NCBI RefSeq assembly: GCF_008931805.1
Contig: NZ_CP044399.1
Span: 434,001-498,000 of the forward strand
Direction: 5' to 3'
DNA length: 64,000 nt
From: Moritella marina ATCC 15381
GTDB lineage: Bacteria; Pseudomonadota; Gammaproteobacteria; Enterobacterales; Moritellaceae
The translations under genes and the position numbers were made by a program. Shown here piece after piece: positions 8,890 to 20,644 of the stretch (positions within the stretch are counted from its first letter, which is position 1; the number at the start of each line of letters is the position of its first letter). The notes under the pieces were generated by a model. The model was not told where the DNA came from. It worked only from the letters and a program-made list of their open reading frames with translations, and did not search any database.

Positions 8890-9369
8890 TTAATAACGGA
8901 TCCCTACACGTTGATAGATAAACCCTAACAACCAAGCTGGGCCAACTAATAAAAACTGTAAGTCCTCAAAAAACGAGGGCTTCGCGCCTTCAATCTTATG
9001 GCCGATAAACTGAAATACCCACGCAATCGCAAATAACACCGCACTAAATACCCATAACGGCATGGCTAAATAAAGCGTCAACATATAGCAGGCTATTAGG
9101 CATAACTCAGTAAACAGTAACATGCCCAATAAGATACGTTTTGATAAGGTATAATAGAAATACATCGCTGGCAGCATGGCGATTGTAACCCAGTTTAGCC
9201 AAGGTGATGATCCCATCCAGTCCAGCTTGGGAATAGACCACAGTAAACCGACGATGGTAAAGAAAATAACAGGCACCATGATCCAATGGATGAGTTTATT
9301 GGTTTTGTTTTGGTGGCTAACGCCATATTCATCAAACCATTGCTGTACCGTTCTCGATTGACGTGACAT
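8890..9369 (-). CDS. Mpo1-like (DUF962) membrane protein
   Basis: This is a 159-residue membrane protein of the DUF962/YGL010w family. The yeast member Mpo1 is an Fe(II)-dependent dioxygenase of fatty-acid alpha-oxidation. The conserved start NKTNKLIHWIMVPVIFFTIV (about residues 21-40) and the later FIGHKIEGAKPSFFEDLQFL (about 121-140) hold the family histidines. About four membrane segments are visible. It is convergent with the upstream GNAT gene. Whether bacterial members share the Mpo1 reaction is not known, so the enzyme role here is only a possibility. Confidence 0.82.
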   Translation of the reverse strand: MSRQSRTVQQWFDEYGVSHQNKTNKLIHWIMVPVIFFTIVGLLWSIPKLDWMGSSPWLNWVTIAMLPAMYFYYTLSKRILLGMLLFTELCLIACYMLTLYLAMPLWVFSAVLFAIAWVFQFIGHKIEGAKPSFFEDLQFLLVGPAWLLGFIYQRVGIRY

Positions 9370-9527
9370 ATTTTGCTTCCTTGCAGTATAAATTAACGAA
9401 TGACATTTTATTTAATGGTCGTTAGTAGGCTAGCATAGTGGGAAAAATGAAAGTGTTATCGAAGTGTTGTTTTTACTATTTAAGCAGATTTGAGCAATGT
9501 GAAATTAAATCATAAGTTGATAAATGT

Positions 9528-9556
9528 AAGCCCAAGTGTTGGAAACACGAGGGCTT
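9528..9556 (-). terminator. Hairpin downstream of the desulfurase-like gene
   Basis: AAGCCC..GTGTT and AAACAC..GGGCTT pair across 9528-9556 with a small loop. It lies 50 bp beyond the stop of the minus-strand PLP gene. It lacks a strong T run. Confidence 0.55.
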
Positions 9557-9605
9557 AGGGGTCTATTGAAGTTGGATTAGTAGCTACTTAATCGCTATTT
9601 AATTA

Positions 9606-10844
9606 CTATTTAATTAATAAAGTCTCTAGCACAGCAAATAATGCATCGATTTCGCTGGTGGTGTTGTAGTGCATAAAACCAATACGTATTACGCCGCCTT
9701 TATCCAAGATATCGAGCTGCTTGCACAAACCGATAGCATAGAAATGACCGTTCCAAACGCACATATTATGTTGTCCGAGTAAACCGGAAACGTCTTCAGG
9801 CGATGCATGGTCAATACGGATAGAGAAGGTCGGTGTACGCTCAGTTAATCTGTCCATGTCATTAATGCCATATAGCGTTACGTTGCTGTATTGCGCTAAC
9901 TTGGCAAGGAAATGTTGGCTAAGCTGCTGTTCATGGGATTGATATAATTCAAAGCTTTGTACAAGTCTTTCACGTAGCGGTAGTACTTGATCACCTGCAT
10001 GGGCAAGGTATTCAACTGCAGCAGTAAAGCCAGCTAATGCTTCAAAACTTTGCGTGCCGGTTTCAAAACGACCAGGGCCTTGGTTTGTTGCTGGTTCCAC
10101 TTTGTAAGGCGATAAGCTATGTAACCATTGTGGCGCCACATAAGCGATACCGACATGAGGGCCAAAGAACTTATAAGCAGAGCAGGCTAAGAAGTCACAA
10201 CCCAATGCCTGCACGTCCACAAGCTTGTGTGGCGCGTAGTGAACAGCATCAATATAAATCTTAGCACCGACAGCATGCGCAGCCTCAATGATAGGTTTAA
10301 CATCGACTAATGAACCTGTGGTATTTGATGCAAATGTCAGAGCCACTAATTTAGTCTTCGCAGAAATCAGTGAGATCAAGTGTGCACTATCAAGTGTGCA
10401 ATCAGCTTCATTCACACGGGCTTGATGTACTATTGCGCCTTTATCATCCGCCGCTTGTTGCCATGTCGAAACATTTGAATAATGATCTAATGAAGTAACA
10501 ATTACTTCATCACCCGCTTGCCAGTCACGGCTAATCGCACGACTTAGTTGGAAAGTCAGAGACGTCATGTTCGCGCCAAAGACGATATTATCTGGCGACT
10601 CGGTATTTAATAATGCTTGGCCGCTTAGGCGGGCGTTACGCATCACATCAACAGTTTTTTCACTTGAGAAAAAGCGACCGCCAAGGTTTGAGTTATATTT
10701 ACCTAGGTAGGCTGTCATCGCATCAAGTACTGACTGTGGAACTTGTGAGCCACCAGGACCATCAAAAAAATACACTGGCTCGCCATTTACTTGTTGTTGT
10801 AGTGCTGGAAATGCTTGGCGGATTGACTCAATACATAAGTTCAT
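9606..10844 (-). CDS. Cysteine desulfurase-like PLP enzyme (aminotransferase class V, VC1184 type)
   Basis: This is a 412-residue fold-type I PLP enzyme. The Schiff-base lysine is in SAYKFFGPHVG (about residue 224). Cofactor contacts are in TFASNTTGSLVDVK and YIDAVHYAPHKLVD. It opens IRQAFPALQQQVNGEPVYFFDGPGGSQ, matching the cysteine-desulfurase-like subfamily first annotated in Vibrio (VC1184). Unlike IscS/SufS it has no clear catalytic-cysteine loop or neighbouring Fe-S scaffold gene, so the true substrate is uncertain and a role in Fe-S assembly should not be assumed. The 2OG-Fe dioxygenase gene lies upstream on the same strand, 164 bp away. A short cotranscript is possible. Confidence 0.85.
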   Translation of the reverse strand: MNLCIESIRQAFPALQQQVNGEPVYFFDGPGGSQVPQSVLDAMTAYLGKYNSNLGGRFFSSEKTVDVMRNARLSGQALLNTESPDNIVFGANMTSLTFQLSRAISRDWQAGDEVIVTSLDHYSNVSTWQQAADDKGAIVHQARVNEADCTLDSAHLISLISAKTKLVALTFASNTTGSLVDVKPIIEAAHAVGAKIYIDAVHYAPHKLVDVQALGCDFLACSAYKFFGPHVGIAYVAPQWLHSLSPYKVEPATNQGPGRFETGTQSFEALAGFTAAVEYLAHAGDQVLPLRERLVQSFELYQSHEQQLSQHFLAKLAQYSNVTLYGINDMDRLTERTPTFSIRIDHASPEDVSGLLGQHNMCVWNGHFYAIGLCKQLDILDKGGVIRIGFMHYNTTSEIDALFAVLETLLIK

Positions 10845-11008
10845 CGGTTATTCCTTTAATAAAATCATGATTACGTTTACAGCTTTTTTGTGTAAAACGT
10901 AATGCTATTCTTAGTGTGTTAAATACGTTGTGCTGGCTGTTTTAATGACAGTTCGTATCACTGCTTTTTGTGCTGTTTTATTCGCTGATTTTATAGCGAC
11001 GCTGTAAA

Positions 11009-11641
11009 TTAAGCGGTGAAAACAAATACGTCGCGCAGTCCGGTTTCATCTTGCAGACCTGGTAGTGTTTCAGTCACGTAGTGATAATAGCGACGGTCAT
11101 TGAAAATGATAAACTGGTTTTCTTCGAGCGTGGTACTCATGTGCGGATGTTGGTCCACAGGCGATGAGAATATCTGGGTAAAAGCACCAGCGATATTATC
11201 TCGCTTCACACAGAAGATACCGACAAAATCAAAGCCGTCTTGGTGAATACCTTCCGGTGCTGGTGAACCAGACTTATCTTGTGAGCACACGACACGGATC
11301 TGGTGTACGCCAATTGGTTGTTTACTGGTATCTACGTTAGTACGTTCTAAAAATGCACTGAGTAGATGTTGAAAATCAGGGTGTTGATCAAGTGATGGTG
11401 AAATGTCTTCGAACTTACGCTCAACATTACCGATAAGACGGTTTACATCTGATGACTGCATGAAGGTACTTGAATTTAACTTTTCAAATTGCGTGTCGGT
11501 TTTTTGGTATTGTGAAAATGCACGGAATCGGCAGTTACTTTCAAGGTAAGGATCAGCTCCTAAATCATTAAAGAAATTACCTAAGTTTTGCGCACAGGTT
11601 GAGGGTGCTTGAAATGCTTCAATAAGAAATGATCCGTTCAT
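11009..11641 (-). CDS. 2-oxoglutarate/Fe(II) dioxygenase family protein
   Basis: This 210-residue protein is of the pfam10014-type 2OG-Fe dioxygenase family, which includes amino-acid hydroxylases such as bacterial L-isoleucine dioxygenase. Seen in the sequence: HQIRVVCSQD, then EGIHQDGFDFVGIF, which gives the metal-binding HxD (His and Asp of HQD, about residues 138-140), and a distal histidine plus a 2OG-binding arginine in FNDRRYYHYVTE (about 185-196). No signal peptide is present, so it is cytoplasmic. Its neighbour is a PLP enzyme of amino-acid type, which fits but does not prove modification of a free amino acid. Confidence 0.8.
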   Translation of the reverse strand: MNGSFLIEAFQAPSTCAQNLGNFFNDLGADPYLESNCRFRAFSQYQKTDTQFEKLNSSTFMQSSDVNRLIGNVERKFEDISPSLDQHPDFQHLLSAFLERTNVDTSKQPIGVHQIRVVCSQDKSGSPAPEGIHQDGFDFVGIFCVKRDNIAGAFTQIFSSPVDQHPHMSTTLEENQFIIFNDRRYYHYVTETLPGLQDETGLRDVFVFTA

Positions 11642-12004
11642 GCTGTAAATCCTTGGTTAACCAGATGTAAATGTAATGCTGATTATCCGTGTATGTGGAT
11701 AAGTTACAAGATGGAGGGCTATCTTTGAAAGGATGTTTTATAAAAGGCTGATTTGTAGTTTCATATTGGAATTATAGTGTGGTTTTTTGGTTTTGTTTTG
11801 AAGTTATATTTTGCAGTTTTGTGTTTTAGCGATATTCAATTTGTTGATATTAAAAACTGGAATGATAACTGGCGCACAAAAAAGCCCAAGCAATTTGTTA
11901 CTATTTCTAGTTAACGCGTTACTTGGGCTATTTTAATATCTACTGTGTGCTTAGCTATCTATAGAATGATTAACTATCTATAACTTAACTATCTACAGTT
12001 TAAG
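11642..12004. other. Intergenic region with the purB terminator
   Basis: The region holds the promoter side of the dioxygenase gene (no confident boxes seen) and a long hairpin, AGCCCAAG (11883-11890) with CTTGGGCT (11922-11929), followed on the minus strand by TTTTTT. That hairpin is a good terminator for purB. I see no gene in the rest. Confidence 0.65.
11879..11932 (-). terminator. Terminator of the mnmA-hflD-purB transcript
   Basis: AGCCCAAG/CTTGGGCT stem with additional inner pairing (AGTAAC/GTTACT type) and a T run on the minus strand. Confidence 0.75.
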
Positions 12005-13396
<1,392 letters not shown>

Positions 13397-14020
13397 TTAA
13401 ATTCGAGCTAATTGTTGCTTTGCTTGCTCTACCATGTGTTTACGATTGAAAACTACTTGGCGACGTTGACCGCCTGTTTGTCGCCACAACACTGCTGAGC
13501 GAATACCGGCAAATAGTAATGCACGGATCTTATCTCTCACCAATGTTTGTTGTAGGAAACTTGCTGTTCCTGCAATTTGGATCTTGGTGCCAAGTGGACT
13601 GATTAAATCCACATAGATTGACGCCATATTACTTAAAATTTGCGCATCCGTTAACTCGTAATGATGAGTTTGACGTTTAACTTGTGAGATGCGTTCACCT
13701 AACATACCAAGAATATCATTGCGTTTAGCCAGCTTACGCTCTAAGGCAACTAAGCCGATCATGTAGCGGGTTAAGGCGCTATCAGGGCCTTTAGAGGTAT
13801 TACTTAACTGAGCAATGAGGGTTTTGTAGCCTAATTCTAGGTTCGCGTAATCGCCATAAACCTCAATCGTTTGACTCGGGTCTGTCACAATCACACAACG
13901 TAAGGTATTACTTAATTGTGTTTCATCACAATTGCCAGTTGTTGCAAGCTGATGCACGAGTGCTGCAGCCTGACAAACGCCAGCAAAGGCTATATTTGAT
14001 TCTTGGAAGTTAGTTGACAC
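13397..14020 (-). CDS. hflD: High-frequency lysogenization protein HflD
   Basis: This is a 207-residue, mainly helical, peripheral membrane protein. In E. coli HflD binds phage lambda CII and affects lysogeny; its ordinary cellular role is unclear. It is identified from the family start FAGVCQAAALVHQLATTGNCD, from LGYKTLIAQLSN and from RLLFAGIRSAVLWRQTGGQRRQ-like C-terminal sequence (here RALLFAGIRSAVLWRQTGG), and from its conserved place between mnmA and purB. It is 2 bp from mnmA, so translation is probably coupled. Confidence 0.93.
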   Translation of the reverse strand: MSTNFQESNIAFAGVCQAAALVHQLATTGNCDETQLSNTLRCVIVTDPSQTIEVYGDYANLELGYKTLIAQLSNTSKGPDSALTRYMIGLVALERKLAKRNDILGMLGERISQVKRQTHHYELTDAQILSNMASIYVDLISPLGTKIQIAGTASFLQQTLVRDKIRALLFAGIRSAVLWRQTGGQRRQVVFNRKHMVEQAKQQLARI

Positions 14021-14022
14021 TA

Positions 14023-15162
14023 TTAGCCCCTAATTTGAACATCGATGATTGCGCCACCTAGGCATACGTCATCAAGGTAAAATACCGCTGATTGACCTGG
14101 TGTAACAGCAAGTTCGGGTTTATCAAAAGTTACTTCAATTTGGTCTTCGCCGATTGGAGTCACTAAACAAGGTACGTCAGTCTGGCGGTAACGTGTTTTT
14201 ACAGTACAACGTAACGGCTGTGTTAGTGGTTCGCGGCTAACCCAATGGAGTTGCGATGCCATTAAACCTTCCGAGAATAAACGTGGGTGATTGTGACCTT
14301 GTGCCACAAGCAATACGTTACGCTTCATATCTTTATCAACAACGTACCAAGGTTCTTGGCTGTTGTTGTTTTTCATGCCGCCGATATGCAGGCCTTTACG
14401 TTGACCGAGTGTGTGGTACATCAGGCCTTGGTGTTCACCAATTTCTTCGCCATCAACACTTTCAATTTTACCCGGTTGTGCAGGTAAGTATTTACTTAGG
14501 AATTCAGTGAATTTACGCTCACCGATAAAGCAGATACCGGTACTGTCTTTTTTGTTTGCAGTGATCAAGTCTTGTTCTTCAGCAATACGACGTACTTCAG
14601 GTTTTTCTAATTCACCCACTGGGAACAACGAGCGAGAAACTTGCACATGATCTAATGTGTAAAGGAAATAGCTTTGGTCTTTATTGCTGTCTAAGCCACG
14701 TAGCATTTCAAATGTGCCATCGGCTTTTTCGCGACGACTAACATAGTGACCCATAGCGATATAGTCAGCAGAAAGTACCTCTGATGCAAACTGCAGAAAT
14801 GCTTTAAATTTGATTTCTTTGTTACAAAGAATATCTGGGTTTGGCGTACGCCCTGCTTTGTATTCAGCAAGGAAGTATTCAAACACGTTATCCCAGTATT
14901 CGGCAGAGAAATTAATAGCGTGTAATTCGATACCTAATTTATCACATACTGCTTGTGCGTCTGCTAGATCCTCAGCAGCGGCACAATATTCATCATTATC
15001 GTCATCTTCCCAGTTCTTCATGAACAGGCCTTCTACTTGATAACCTTGCTGTTGTAGCAGGTAAGCAGATACAGATGAGTCAACACCGCCGGACATGCCA
15101 ACGATTACTTTTTTAGTACTGTTCAATGCTTTAGTACTTGCGTCGATTGTAGTATTTGTCAT
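14023..15162 (-). CDS. mnmA: tRNA-specific 2-thiouridylase MnmA
   Basis: This enzyme uses ATP and persulfide sulfur from the Tus relay to make 2-thiouridine at the wobble base (U34) of Lys, Glu and Gln tRNAs. It has 379 residues. The PP-loop is [15 protein letters not shown] (about residues 22-36), the first catalytic cysteine is in [12 protein letters not shown] (about 113), and the second in [13 protein letters not shown] (about 210). Its product feeds the same transcript as hflD and purB. Confidence 0.97.
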   Translation of the reverse strand: MTNTTIDASTKALNSTKKVIVGMSGGVDSSVSAYLLQQQGYQVEGLFMKNWEDDDNDEYCAAAEDLADAQAVCDKLGIELHAINFSAEYWDNVFEYFLAEYKAGRTPNPDILCNKEIKFKAFLQFASEVLSADYIAMGHYVSRREKADGTFEMLRGLDSNKDQSYFLYTLDHVQVSRSLFPVGELEKPEVRRIAEEQDLITANKKDSTGICFIGERKFTEFLSKYLPAQPGKIESVDGEEIGEHQGLMYHTLGQRKGLHIGGMKNNNSQEPWYVVDKDMKRNVLLVAQGHNHPRLFSEGLMASQLHWVSREPLTQPLRCTVKTRYRQTDVPCLVTPIGEDQIEVTFDKPELAVTPGQSAVFYLDDVCLGGAIIDVQIRG

Positions 15163-15338
15163 AGGACCTTTTAATTACTCTTGTAGTAATGCAAATAAAG
15201 TTAAAGGCTTTTTTGCTAATGTATTAAATATATTGTTGAAATCGGCGTTCTTCGTCAGGTTATTCGCCCTTCGCTGATGACCAAATTTCAATGGCGCGAA
15301 TTTTACCATGAAGACCAACGCAAAAACAGGCTTTGGCC

Positions 15339-16046
15339 TTAATTCATCATGTTAATACTGCTTTCAACTAGCTCTCCTGGTTGGATGTTATCCAGTGTCC
15401 AAGGACCAATGCTGTAGCGGATTAAACGTAATGTCGGATGGCCAATATGTGCTGTCATACGGCGCACTTGACGATTGCGCCCTTCAACAATGGTGATTGC
15501 TAACCAGGTTGTGGGAATGTTTTGACGTTCGCGGATTGGTGGTACCCGTGGCCACACTGCTGGCTCGGTCATTATTTCAACTTTAGCGGGTAATGTCGGG
15601 CCGTCTTTTAAGATGATACCGTAGCGTAAATCATTGAGTTTTTCAGGGCTGGGTTCACCTTCAACTTGTACCCAATAGGTTTTTTCAGTCTTCTCACCTG
15701 GTTGCGTTAATTTTGCTTGTAAGCGACCATTGTTGGTTAGCAGTAATAAACCTTCACTGTCACGATCTAAGCGACCTGCGGCATAAATATCCGGCACCTT
15801 GATATAGTTTTTTAAGGTTTCACGATTATCAGCATCGGTAAACTGGGTTAACACCATATACGGCTTGTTGAATACGTAAACTTGCGTTGGACCAGCTTCT
15901 TTAGGCTTGCTATGTTGTGGGCGATTGCTTTTTCCACGCGGCTTAACTGTGTTGGTATAGCTAATTTGGCTTTTTTTACTCTGGCCTGATGGATTTTTTT
16001 TGCGACCTAGAGTTAGTTTAGGCTTTGCTGGTGCTACTTTTGACAT
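15339..16046 (-). CDS. rluE: 23S rRNA pseudouridine synthase RluE
   Basis: This RsuA/RluB/E/F-family synthase is expected to modify U2457 of 23S rRNA. The catalytic aspartate lies in [17 protein letters not shown] (about residue 95), and [25 protein letters not shown] closes the catalytic domain. A basic extension of about 50 residues, rich in Lys, Ser and Pro, precedes the core; it lacks an S4 domain, as in E. coli RluE. It is adjacent to mnmA and near isocitrate dehydrogenase, as in enterics and vibrios. The nudJ gene that usually sits between mnmA and rluE in E. coli is absent here. Confidence 0.9.
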   Translation of the reverse strand: MSKVAPAKPKLTLGRKKNPSGQSKKSQISYTNTVKPRGKSNRPQHSKPKEAGPTQVYVFNKPYMVLTQFTDADNRETLKNYIKVPDIYAAGRLDRDSEGLLLLTNNGRLQAKLTQPGEKTEKTYWVQVEGEPSPEKLNDLRYGIILKDGPTLPAKVEIMTEPAVWPRVPPIRERQNIPTTWLAITIVEGRNRQVRRMTAHIGHPTLRLIRYSIGPWTLDNIQPGELVESSINMMN

Positions 16047-16210
16047 GATATCGCTAATAATTAAGATGCTTATAAGACGATTGTAGCAAATTTTGAAGAT
16101 CTATTTATAGGGTAATTTAATATTCAGGCCTGTAAATACGAAGGTGATGAATCGTGGCAAATGTCACCAGCCGCTACAATATTGGATTAAATAACTAAAA
16201 ATAGACTTGC

Positions 16211-18085
16211 TTAGGGGGAATAAAATTCAGGCGGCAATATTGGTTTAAGCCTATCAGAAAGATACATGGCACCTTGTTTAGTGGTATGCACTTCATCATA
16301 GAAAAACGGTAGACCATTTTTATCGACGACGTTACATTTTTTAACCGGACAAAATGCATAAGTCATGTTGATAAATTGATAATCAGGCCCTTGATGCTCA
16401 CTGAAGAAACGATTGTTTTTAATGTTACTACTAGGCAATAAATTAAAAACGCGTTCGCTTACCGCTTGCTCATCATTAAAGGCATTAACCATCATAATGG
16501 GCAGGGGTTTGCTCATCCCTTTATTGCCGATAATCACTATTTTAGCTTGTGGGTTTTTCTGTTTTATTTGTTTAATAGCTTTGAGGTTATAATCCAAAGA
16601 CCAGTTCCGCCAATTCATTGCAATAAAAATAAAATCAGCATGGAGTAAACGTGTATCGGCGGTTATTTTTCTGATCCTTGCCGCGCATTTTAGTAATCTT
16701 TTTTCACCGATATTTTCAGACAGATTGATCCTATCGTAGAGGAGGTTTAATGGCTGAGGTAAGTGATAAAATACGCCACATTTAGCTGATATTTTTTGTG
16801 CCATGAAATTAATACGCTCATTATTGGTGACGCTTACTTTCTCATTAATCACATTAACAAAGTCTGCCGATTGAGAGTCGCCGATGAACATAACATTTAA
16901 CTTTTTATCATCAATCTTATTGTTTTTCAGCGTATTCATCATTTGCCAGGTATACAACTCACCTTTGTCTGATTGATTTAAATTCGCTTCAATAATGTAT
17001 TTTGGCATCCCAGATATGTGGTACAACATGAAGGGGATTGATTTATAAAAACCAACAGATACAAATGTAACAACGAGGGTAAAAATGAGTGTTTGTTTTC
17101 TTTTTTTAAACTGATTATTTTCAACCAGGTAATAGCTTATAGCACCAAAAATTACTGATAATGCTAGACCTATTGGGAGCCAGTTATCGATTTGAAAATA
17201 AACGCCGTAGACAGCAATCGGCCAGTGCCAAAGGTAAATGGAATATGACCATTTACCTAGAGTTTGAAATACTCTGTTGTTAGTGAGTAAACTTGTTTCT
17301 CGGTTACTTAATAAGATCAGGTAGGTGCCAAATACGGGTACGCAAGCCACATAACCAGGCCAAGGGGTCATTTTTGAGGTTAACGTGAATGAGAGTAACA
17401 TTAACGTCATACCGATAGCTTCGAGCAGTCTTTTTTGGTTTTCTTTTAGCTTTAAAGGATAGAAGTAGGCGACGCCACCGATTAACATCTCCCATGCTCG
17501 TGTTGGCAAGGAAAAATAAGCGAATGTCGGCCATAGGTCCGTCGCGATAGTACAGAATATAAACCCTACAACAGTACCGACGATTAATAGACGTTTTAAT
17601 GATTCAAGTGAAAAATAATGTTTTAAAAACAGCAGAATAATCGGGTAAATAATATAGAACTGCCATTCAACCGATAGCGACCATGTATGTAGTAGCCATT
17701 TCTCATAAGCGCCAGCATCAAAATAGTCAGCTTCATAAAAATAGGTAATGTTGGACAGAAAGGTAATACTGCTGGCGACATGCTTACCTAAGTTTGAATA
17801 ATCCATCGGCGGCAATAAAAACCAACCAAATAGCAACAAGGTAAAGCACAATAGGGCAAGCGGAGGAATGATGCGGTTAGCTCTGCATAAATAAAATTCA
17901 GCGAGGTTTAATGTGTCGGTATTTAAGCCCTTAAAGATAATGCCTGTCATTAAGAAACCGGAGATAACAAAGAAAATATCGACACCAGCAAAGCCTCCGG
18001 GCGCAATGCTCGGATTAAAATGGAACAATACCACTGCAATCAGTGCGATTGCTCTTAAGCCATTTAAATCGGTTCTAAATTTCAC
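16211..18085 (-). CDS. Acyltransferase 3 family membrane protein with C-terminal SGNH domain (OafA/YrhL type)
   Basis: This 624-residue enzyme is likely to O-acetylate a surface polysaccharide. The N-terminal half is an acyltransferase-3 domain with about ten membrane helices, starting FRTDLNGLRAIALIAVVLFHF, with the catalytic-type histidine in that first helix and the family motif in VEWQFYIIYP (about residues 140-150). The C-terminal periplasmic SGNH/GDSL-like domain shows FIGDSQSADF (nucleophile serine about 402) and a D-x-x-H pair in YDEVHTTKQG (about 600). It sits between rluE and idh, two genes that are often neighbours in related genomes, so it may be an insertion of accessory DNA. No polysaccharide gene cluster is adjacent. 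Confidence 0.88.
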   Translation of the reverse strand: MKFRTDLNGLRAIALIAVVLFHFNPSIAPGGFAGVDIFFVISGFLMTGIIFKGLNTDTLNLAEFYLCRANRIIPPLALLCFTLLLFGWFLLPPMDYSNLGKHVASSITFLSNITYFYEADYFDAGAYEKWLLHTWSLSVEWQFYIIYPIILLFLKHYFSLESLKRLLIVGTVVGFIFCTIATDLWPTFAYFSLPTRAWEMLIGGVAYFYPLKLKENQKRLLEAIGMTLMLLSFTLTSKMTPWPGYVACVPVFGTYLILLSNRETSLLTNNRVFQTLGKWSYSIYLWHWPIAVYGVYFQIDNWLPIGLALSVIFGAISYYLVENNQFKKRKQTLIFTLVVTFVSVGFYKSIPFMLYHISGMPKYIIEANLNQSDKGELYTWQMMNTLKNNKIDDKKLNVMFIGDSQSADFVNVINEKVSVTNNERINFMAQKISAKCGVFYHLPQPLNLLYDRINLSENIGEKRLLKCAARIRKITADTRLLHADFIFIAMNWRNWSLDYNLKAIKQIKQKNPQAKIVIIGNKGMSKPLPIMMVNAFNDEQAVSERVFNLLPSSNIKNNRFFSEHQGPDYQFINMTYAFCPVKKCNVVDKNGLPFFYDEVHTTKQGAMYLSDRLKPILPPEFYSP

Positions 18086-18406
18086 TTATCTACCTTGTTA
18101 TTTACGCTACTGGTCATCAGTATTACGCGGTTTAGCTTAGGTCTGTGTAATACTTTATTTTACGTCATTTTATCCATGTTGTTCTATTTAAAAGTCACGC
18201 TTTAAAAAATAAAATGCTAGTTACCATGGAGTAGGTAGAGTATATCAGGGGATTAGTGCGCAGATAATAGAATTTGGATTCAGTATTAGCAAGGTTGCAT
18301 TTCTTATTGGGTAATTGTGATTAAACTATTATTCGCTAATTAACGTCATTAATAAAAAGCCCGCAACAGATTTCTCTGTTGCGGGCTTGATCACTAAACT
18401 CAGGTA
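18086..18406. other. Intergenic region before the acyltransferase gene, with the idh terminator
   Basis: This is the 5' region of the acyltransferase gene and the 3' region of idh, both read on the minus strand. It contains the idh terminator at 18351-18388. No gene or clear promoter motif is seen in the rest. Confidence 0.5.
18351..18388 (-). terminator. Strong terminator of idh
   Basis: AAGCCCGCAACAGA (18357-18370) and TCTGTTGCGGGCTT (18375-18388) form a perfect 14-bp stem with a 4-nt loop, followed on the minus strand by TTTTATT. Confidence 0.92.
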
Positions 18407-20644
18407 TTAGCTCAGTGCTGTTTTCAATAATGCATTGAATGTTTCACTTGGGCGCATGATCGCTTCCATTTTCGCAGGATCTGCGTTGAAGTAACCACCA
18501 ATATCAACTGCTTTACCTTGTGCTGAGTTTAGCTCTTCAACAATTTGCAGTTCATTTTCAGCAAGACTCGCTGCAAGCGATGTAAACTGTGCTGCAAGCT
18601 CAGCATCTTCAGTTTGCTCTGTTAGACATTTAGCCCAGTACAGAGATAAGTAGAAGTGACTACCACGGTTATCTAGTTCACCAGTACGGCGTGATGGCGA
18701 TTTACCGTTATCAAGTAGCATTTCTGTTGCTTGATCTAGTGTTGTTGCCAGTACTTTGGCTTTAATGCTATTCGTCTTTTTAGCCACATCTTCTAAAGAA
18801 ACCGTTAATGCTAAGAATTCACCGAGTGAGTCCCAACGTAAGTGGTTTTCTTCTACAAGTTGTTGTACGTGTTTTGGTGCTGAACCACCGGCACCAGTTT
18901 CAAATAAGCCACCGCCAGCCATTAATGGTACGATAGATAACATTTTCGCACTGGTACCTAATTCCATAATAGGGAATAGATCTGTCAGGTAATCACGTAG
19001 AATGTTACCCGTTGCAGAAATGGTATCTAGCCCACGCGCTACACGTTCTAGGGTGTAACGCATCGCACGTACTTGTGACATGATTTGGATGTCTAGTCCT
19101 TCAGTATCATGCTCTTTAAGATATTCATTTACCTTAATGATCAGTTCGTTTTCATGAGGGCGATAAGGGTCAAGCCAGAATACAACCGGAGTGTCAGAAT
19201 CTCTTGCACGTGCTACTGATAATTTAACCCAGTCGCGGATTGGCGCATCTTTCACTTGGCACATACGCCAGATGTCGTCTTGCTCAACATCTTGAGTCAT
19301 TAGCACTTCGCCTGTATCGATGTCAACGATACGCGCTTCGCCAGTAACTGATGCTTCGAATGTTTTATCGTGTGAGCCGTATTCTTCGGCTTTTTGTGCC
19401 ATTAGGCCTACGTTTGGTACGCTACCCATAGTCACTGGATCAAATGCACCGTTGGTTTTACAAAAGGCGATGATTTCTTGGTAAATACGGGCAAATGTTG
19501 ATTCAGGGATCACGGCTTTGGTGTCTTTAGGACGACCATCTGCACCCCACATTTTACCGCCACTACGGATCATTGCTGGCATAGATGCATCAACAATAAC
19601 GTCATTCGGCGCGTGTAAATTTGAGATACCCTTATCAGAATCAACCATTGCTAATTCAGGGCGGTTTGCGTGACAAGCATGTAAATCACGACGGATCTCT
19701 TCGCGTTGCGAGCTTGGTAAACCTTCTATTTTTTCGTAAAGGTTAGACAAGCCATTATTTACATTAACGCCTAGTTTTTTGAATAGTTCGTCATGTTTAG
19801 CAAATGCGTCTTTGTAGAAAATTCTTACCGCGTGACCGAACACGATCGGATGAGATACTTTCATCATGGTTGCTTTTACGTGTAATGAGAACATCATGCC
19901 CGTTTCATAAGCATCTTGCATTTCTTGCTCATAAAATTCGCACAGTGCGGTTTTGCTCATAAACATGCTATCGATAATTTCGCCATCAAGTAATGCGATA
20001 TTATCTTTAAGGATCGTTGTTTCGCCGTTTTCTGCAACCAGTTTCATTCTCACGTTACGAGCTTGGTCTAGTGTCATTGATTTTTCGCCATGGTAGAAGT
20101 CGCCTTCACGCATATGTGCTACGTGAGTTTGTGACGCTTGGCTCCATTTACCCATCGAATGCGGGTGTTTACGGGCGAAATTTTTAACTGCTTTTGGTGC
20201 GCGACGATCTGAATTACCTTCACGAAGTACTGGGTTTACAGCACTACCTAGGGCTTTAGAATAGCGCTGTAACAACACTTTTTCTTCTTCAGATTGTGGA
20301 TTTTCTGGCAGGTTCGGAATGTTGAAACCTTGAGATTGCAATTCACTAATCGCTGCTTGCAGCTGTGGTACAGATGCACTGATATTTGGCAGTTTAATAA
20401 TGTTAGTGCTTGCGTCTTGCGTCAGACGGCCTAGCTCACTGAGGTTATCTGGTAACTGTTGTTCTTCAGTTAAGTAATCTGGAAATTCGGCCAGGATTCT
20501 GGCTGCAACCGAGATATCACTTTTAACTACATCGATACTAGCAGCTGAAGTGAATTTTTCTACGATCGGTAGAAGTGAGTAAGTCGCCAATAACGGCGCT
20601 TCGTCCGTTAAAGTGTAAATAATCTTTGAATTTTCGTCAGACAT
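18407..20644 (-). CDS. idh: NADP-dependent isocitrate dehydrogenase, monomeric type
   Basis: This TCA-cycle enzyme converts isocitrate to 2-oxoglutarate plus CO2 and NADPH. It is the large monomeric class (about 740 residues), unrelated in length to the dimeric E. coli Icd. I start it at the ATG giving [17 protein letters not shown] (745 residues); an in-frame start 17 codons upstream lacks a family counterpart. Conserved blocks include [19 protein letters not shown], the active-site region [19 protein letters not shown], and [19 protein letters not shown]. Monomeric enzymes of this kind are typical of Vibrio, Colwellia, Moritella and Azotobacter, and some are cold-adapted. A perfect terminator follows. 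Confidence 0.96.
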   Translation of the reverse strand: MSDENSKIIYTLTDEAPLLATYSLLPIVEKFTSAASIDVVKSDISVAARILAEFPDYLTEEQQLPDNLSELGRLTQDASTNIIKLPNISASVPQLQAAISELQSQGFNIPNLPENPQSEEEKVLLQRYSKALGSAVNPVLREGNSDRRAPKAVKNFARKHPHSMGKWSQASQTHVAHMREGDFYHGEKSMTLDQARNVRMKLVAENGETTILKDNIALLDGEIIDSMFMSKTALCEFYEQEMQDAYETGMMFSLHVKATMMKVSHPIVFGHAVRIFYKDAFAKHDELFKKLGVNVNNGLSNLYEKIEGLPSSQREEIRRDLHACHANRPELAMVDSDKGISNLHAPNDVIVDASMPAMIRSGGKMWGADGRPKDTKAVIPESTFARIYQEIIAFCKTNGAFDPVTMGSVPNVGLMAQKAEEYGSHDKTFEASVTGEARIVDIDTGEVLMTQDVEQDDIWRMCQVKDAPIRDWVKLSVARARDSDTPVVFWLDPYRPHENELIIKVNEYLKEHDTEGLDIQIMSQVRAMRYTLERVARGLDTISATGNILRDYLTDLFPIMELGTSAKMLSIVPLMAGGGLFETGAGGSAPKHVQQLVEENHLRWDSLGEFLALTVSLEDVAKKTNSIKAKVLATTLDQATEMLLDNGKSPSRRTGELDNRGSHFYLSLYWAKCLTEQTEDAELAAQFTSLAASLAENELQIVEELNSAQGKAVDIGGYFNADPAKMEAIMRPSETFNALLKTALS

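Noticed and set aside
9606-10844. Assigning the PLP enzyme as IscS/SufS
   Set aside because: No Fe-S scaffold genes are adjacent and the catalytic cysteine loop is not evident, so only the desulfurase-like subfamily name is used.
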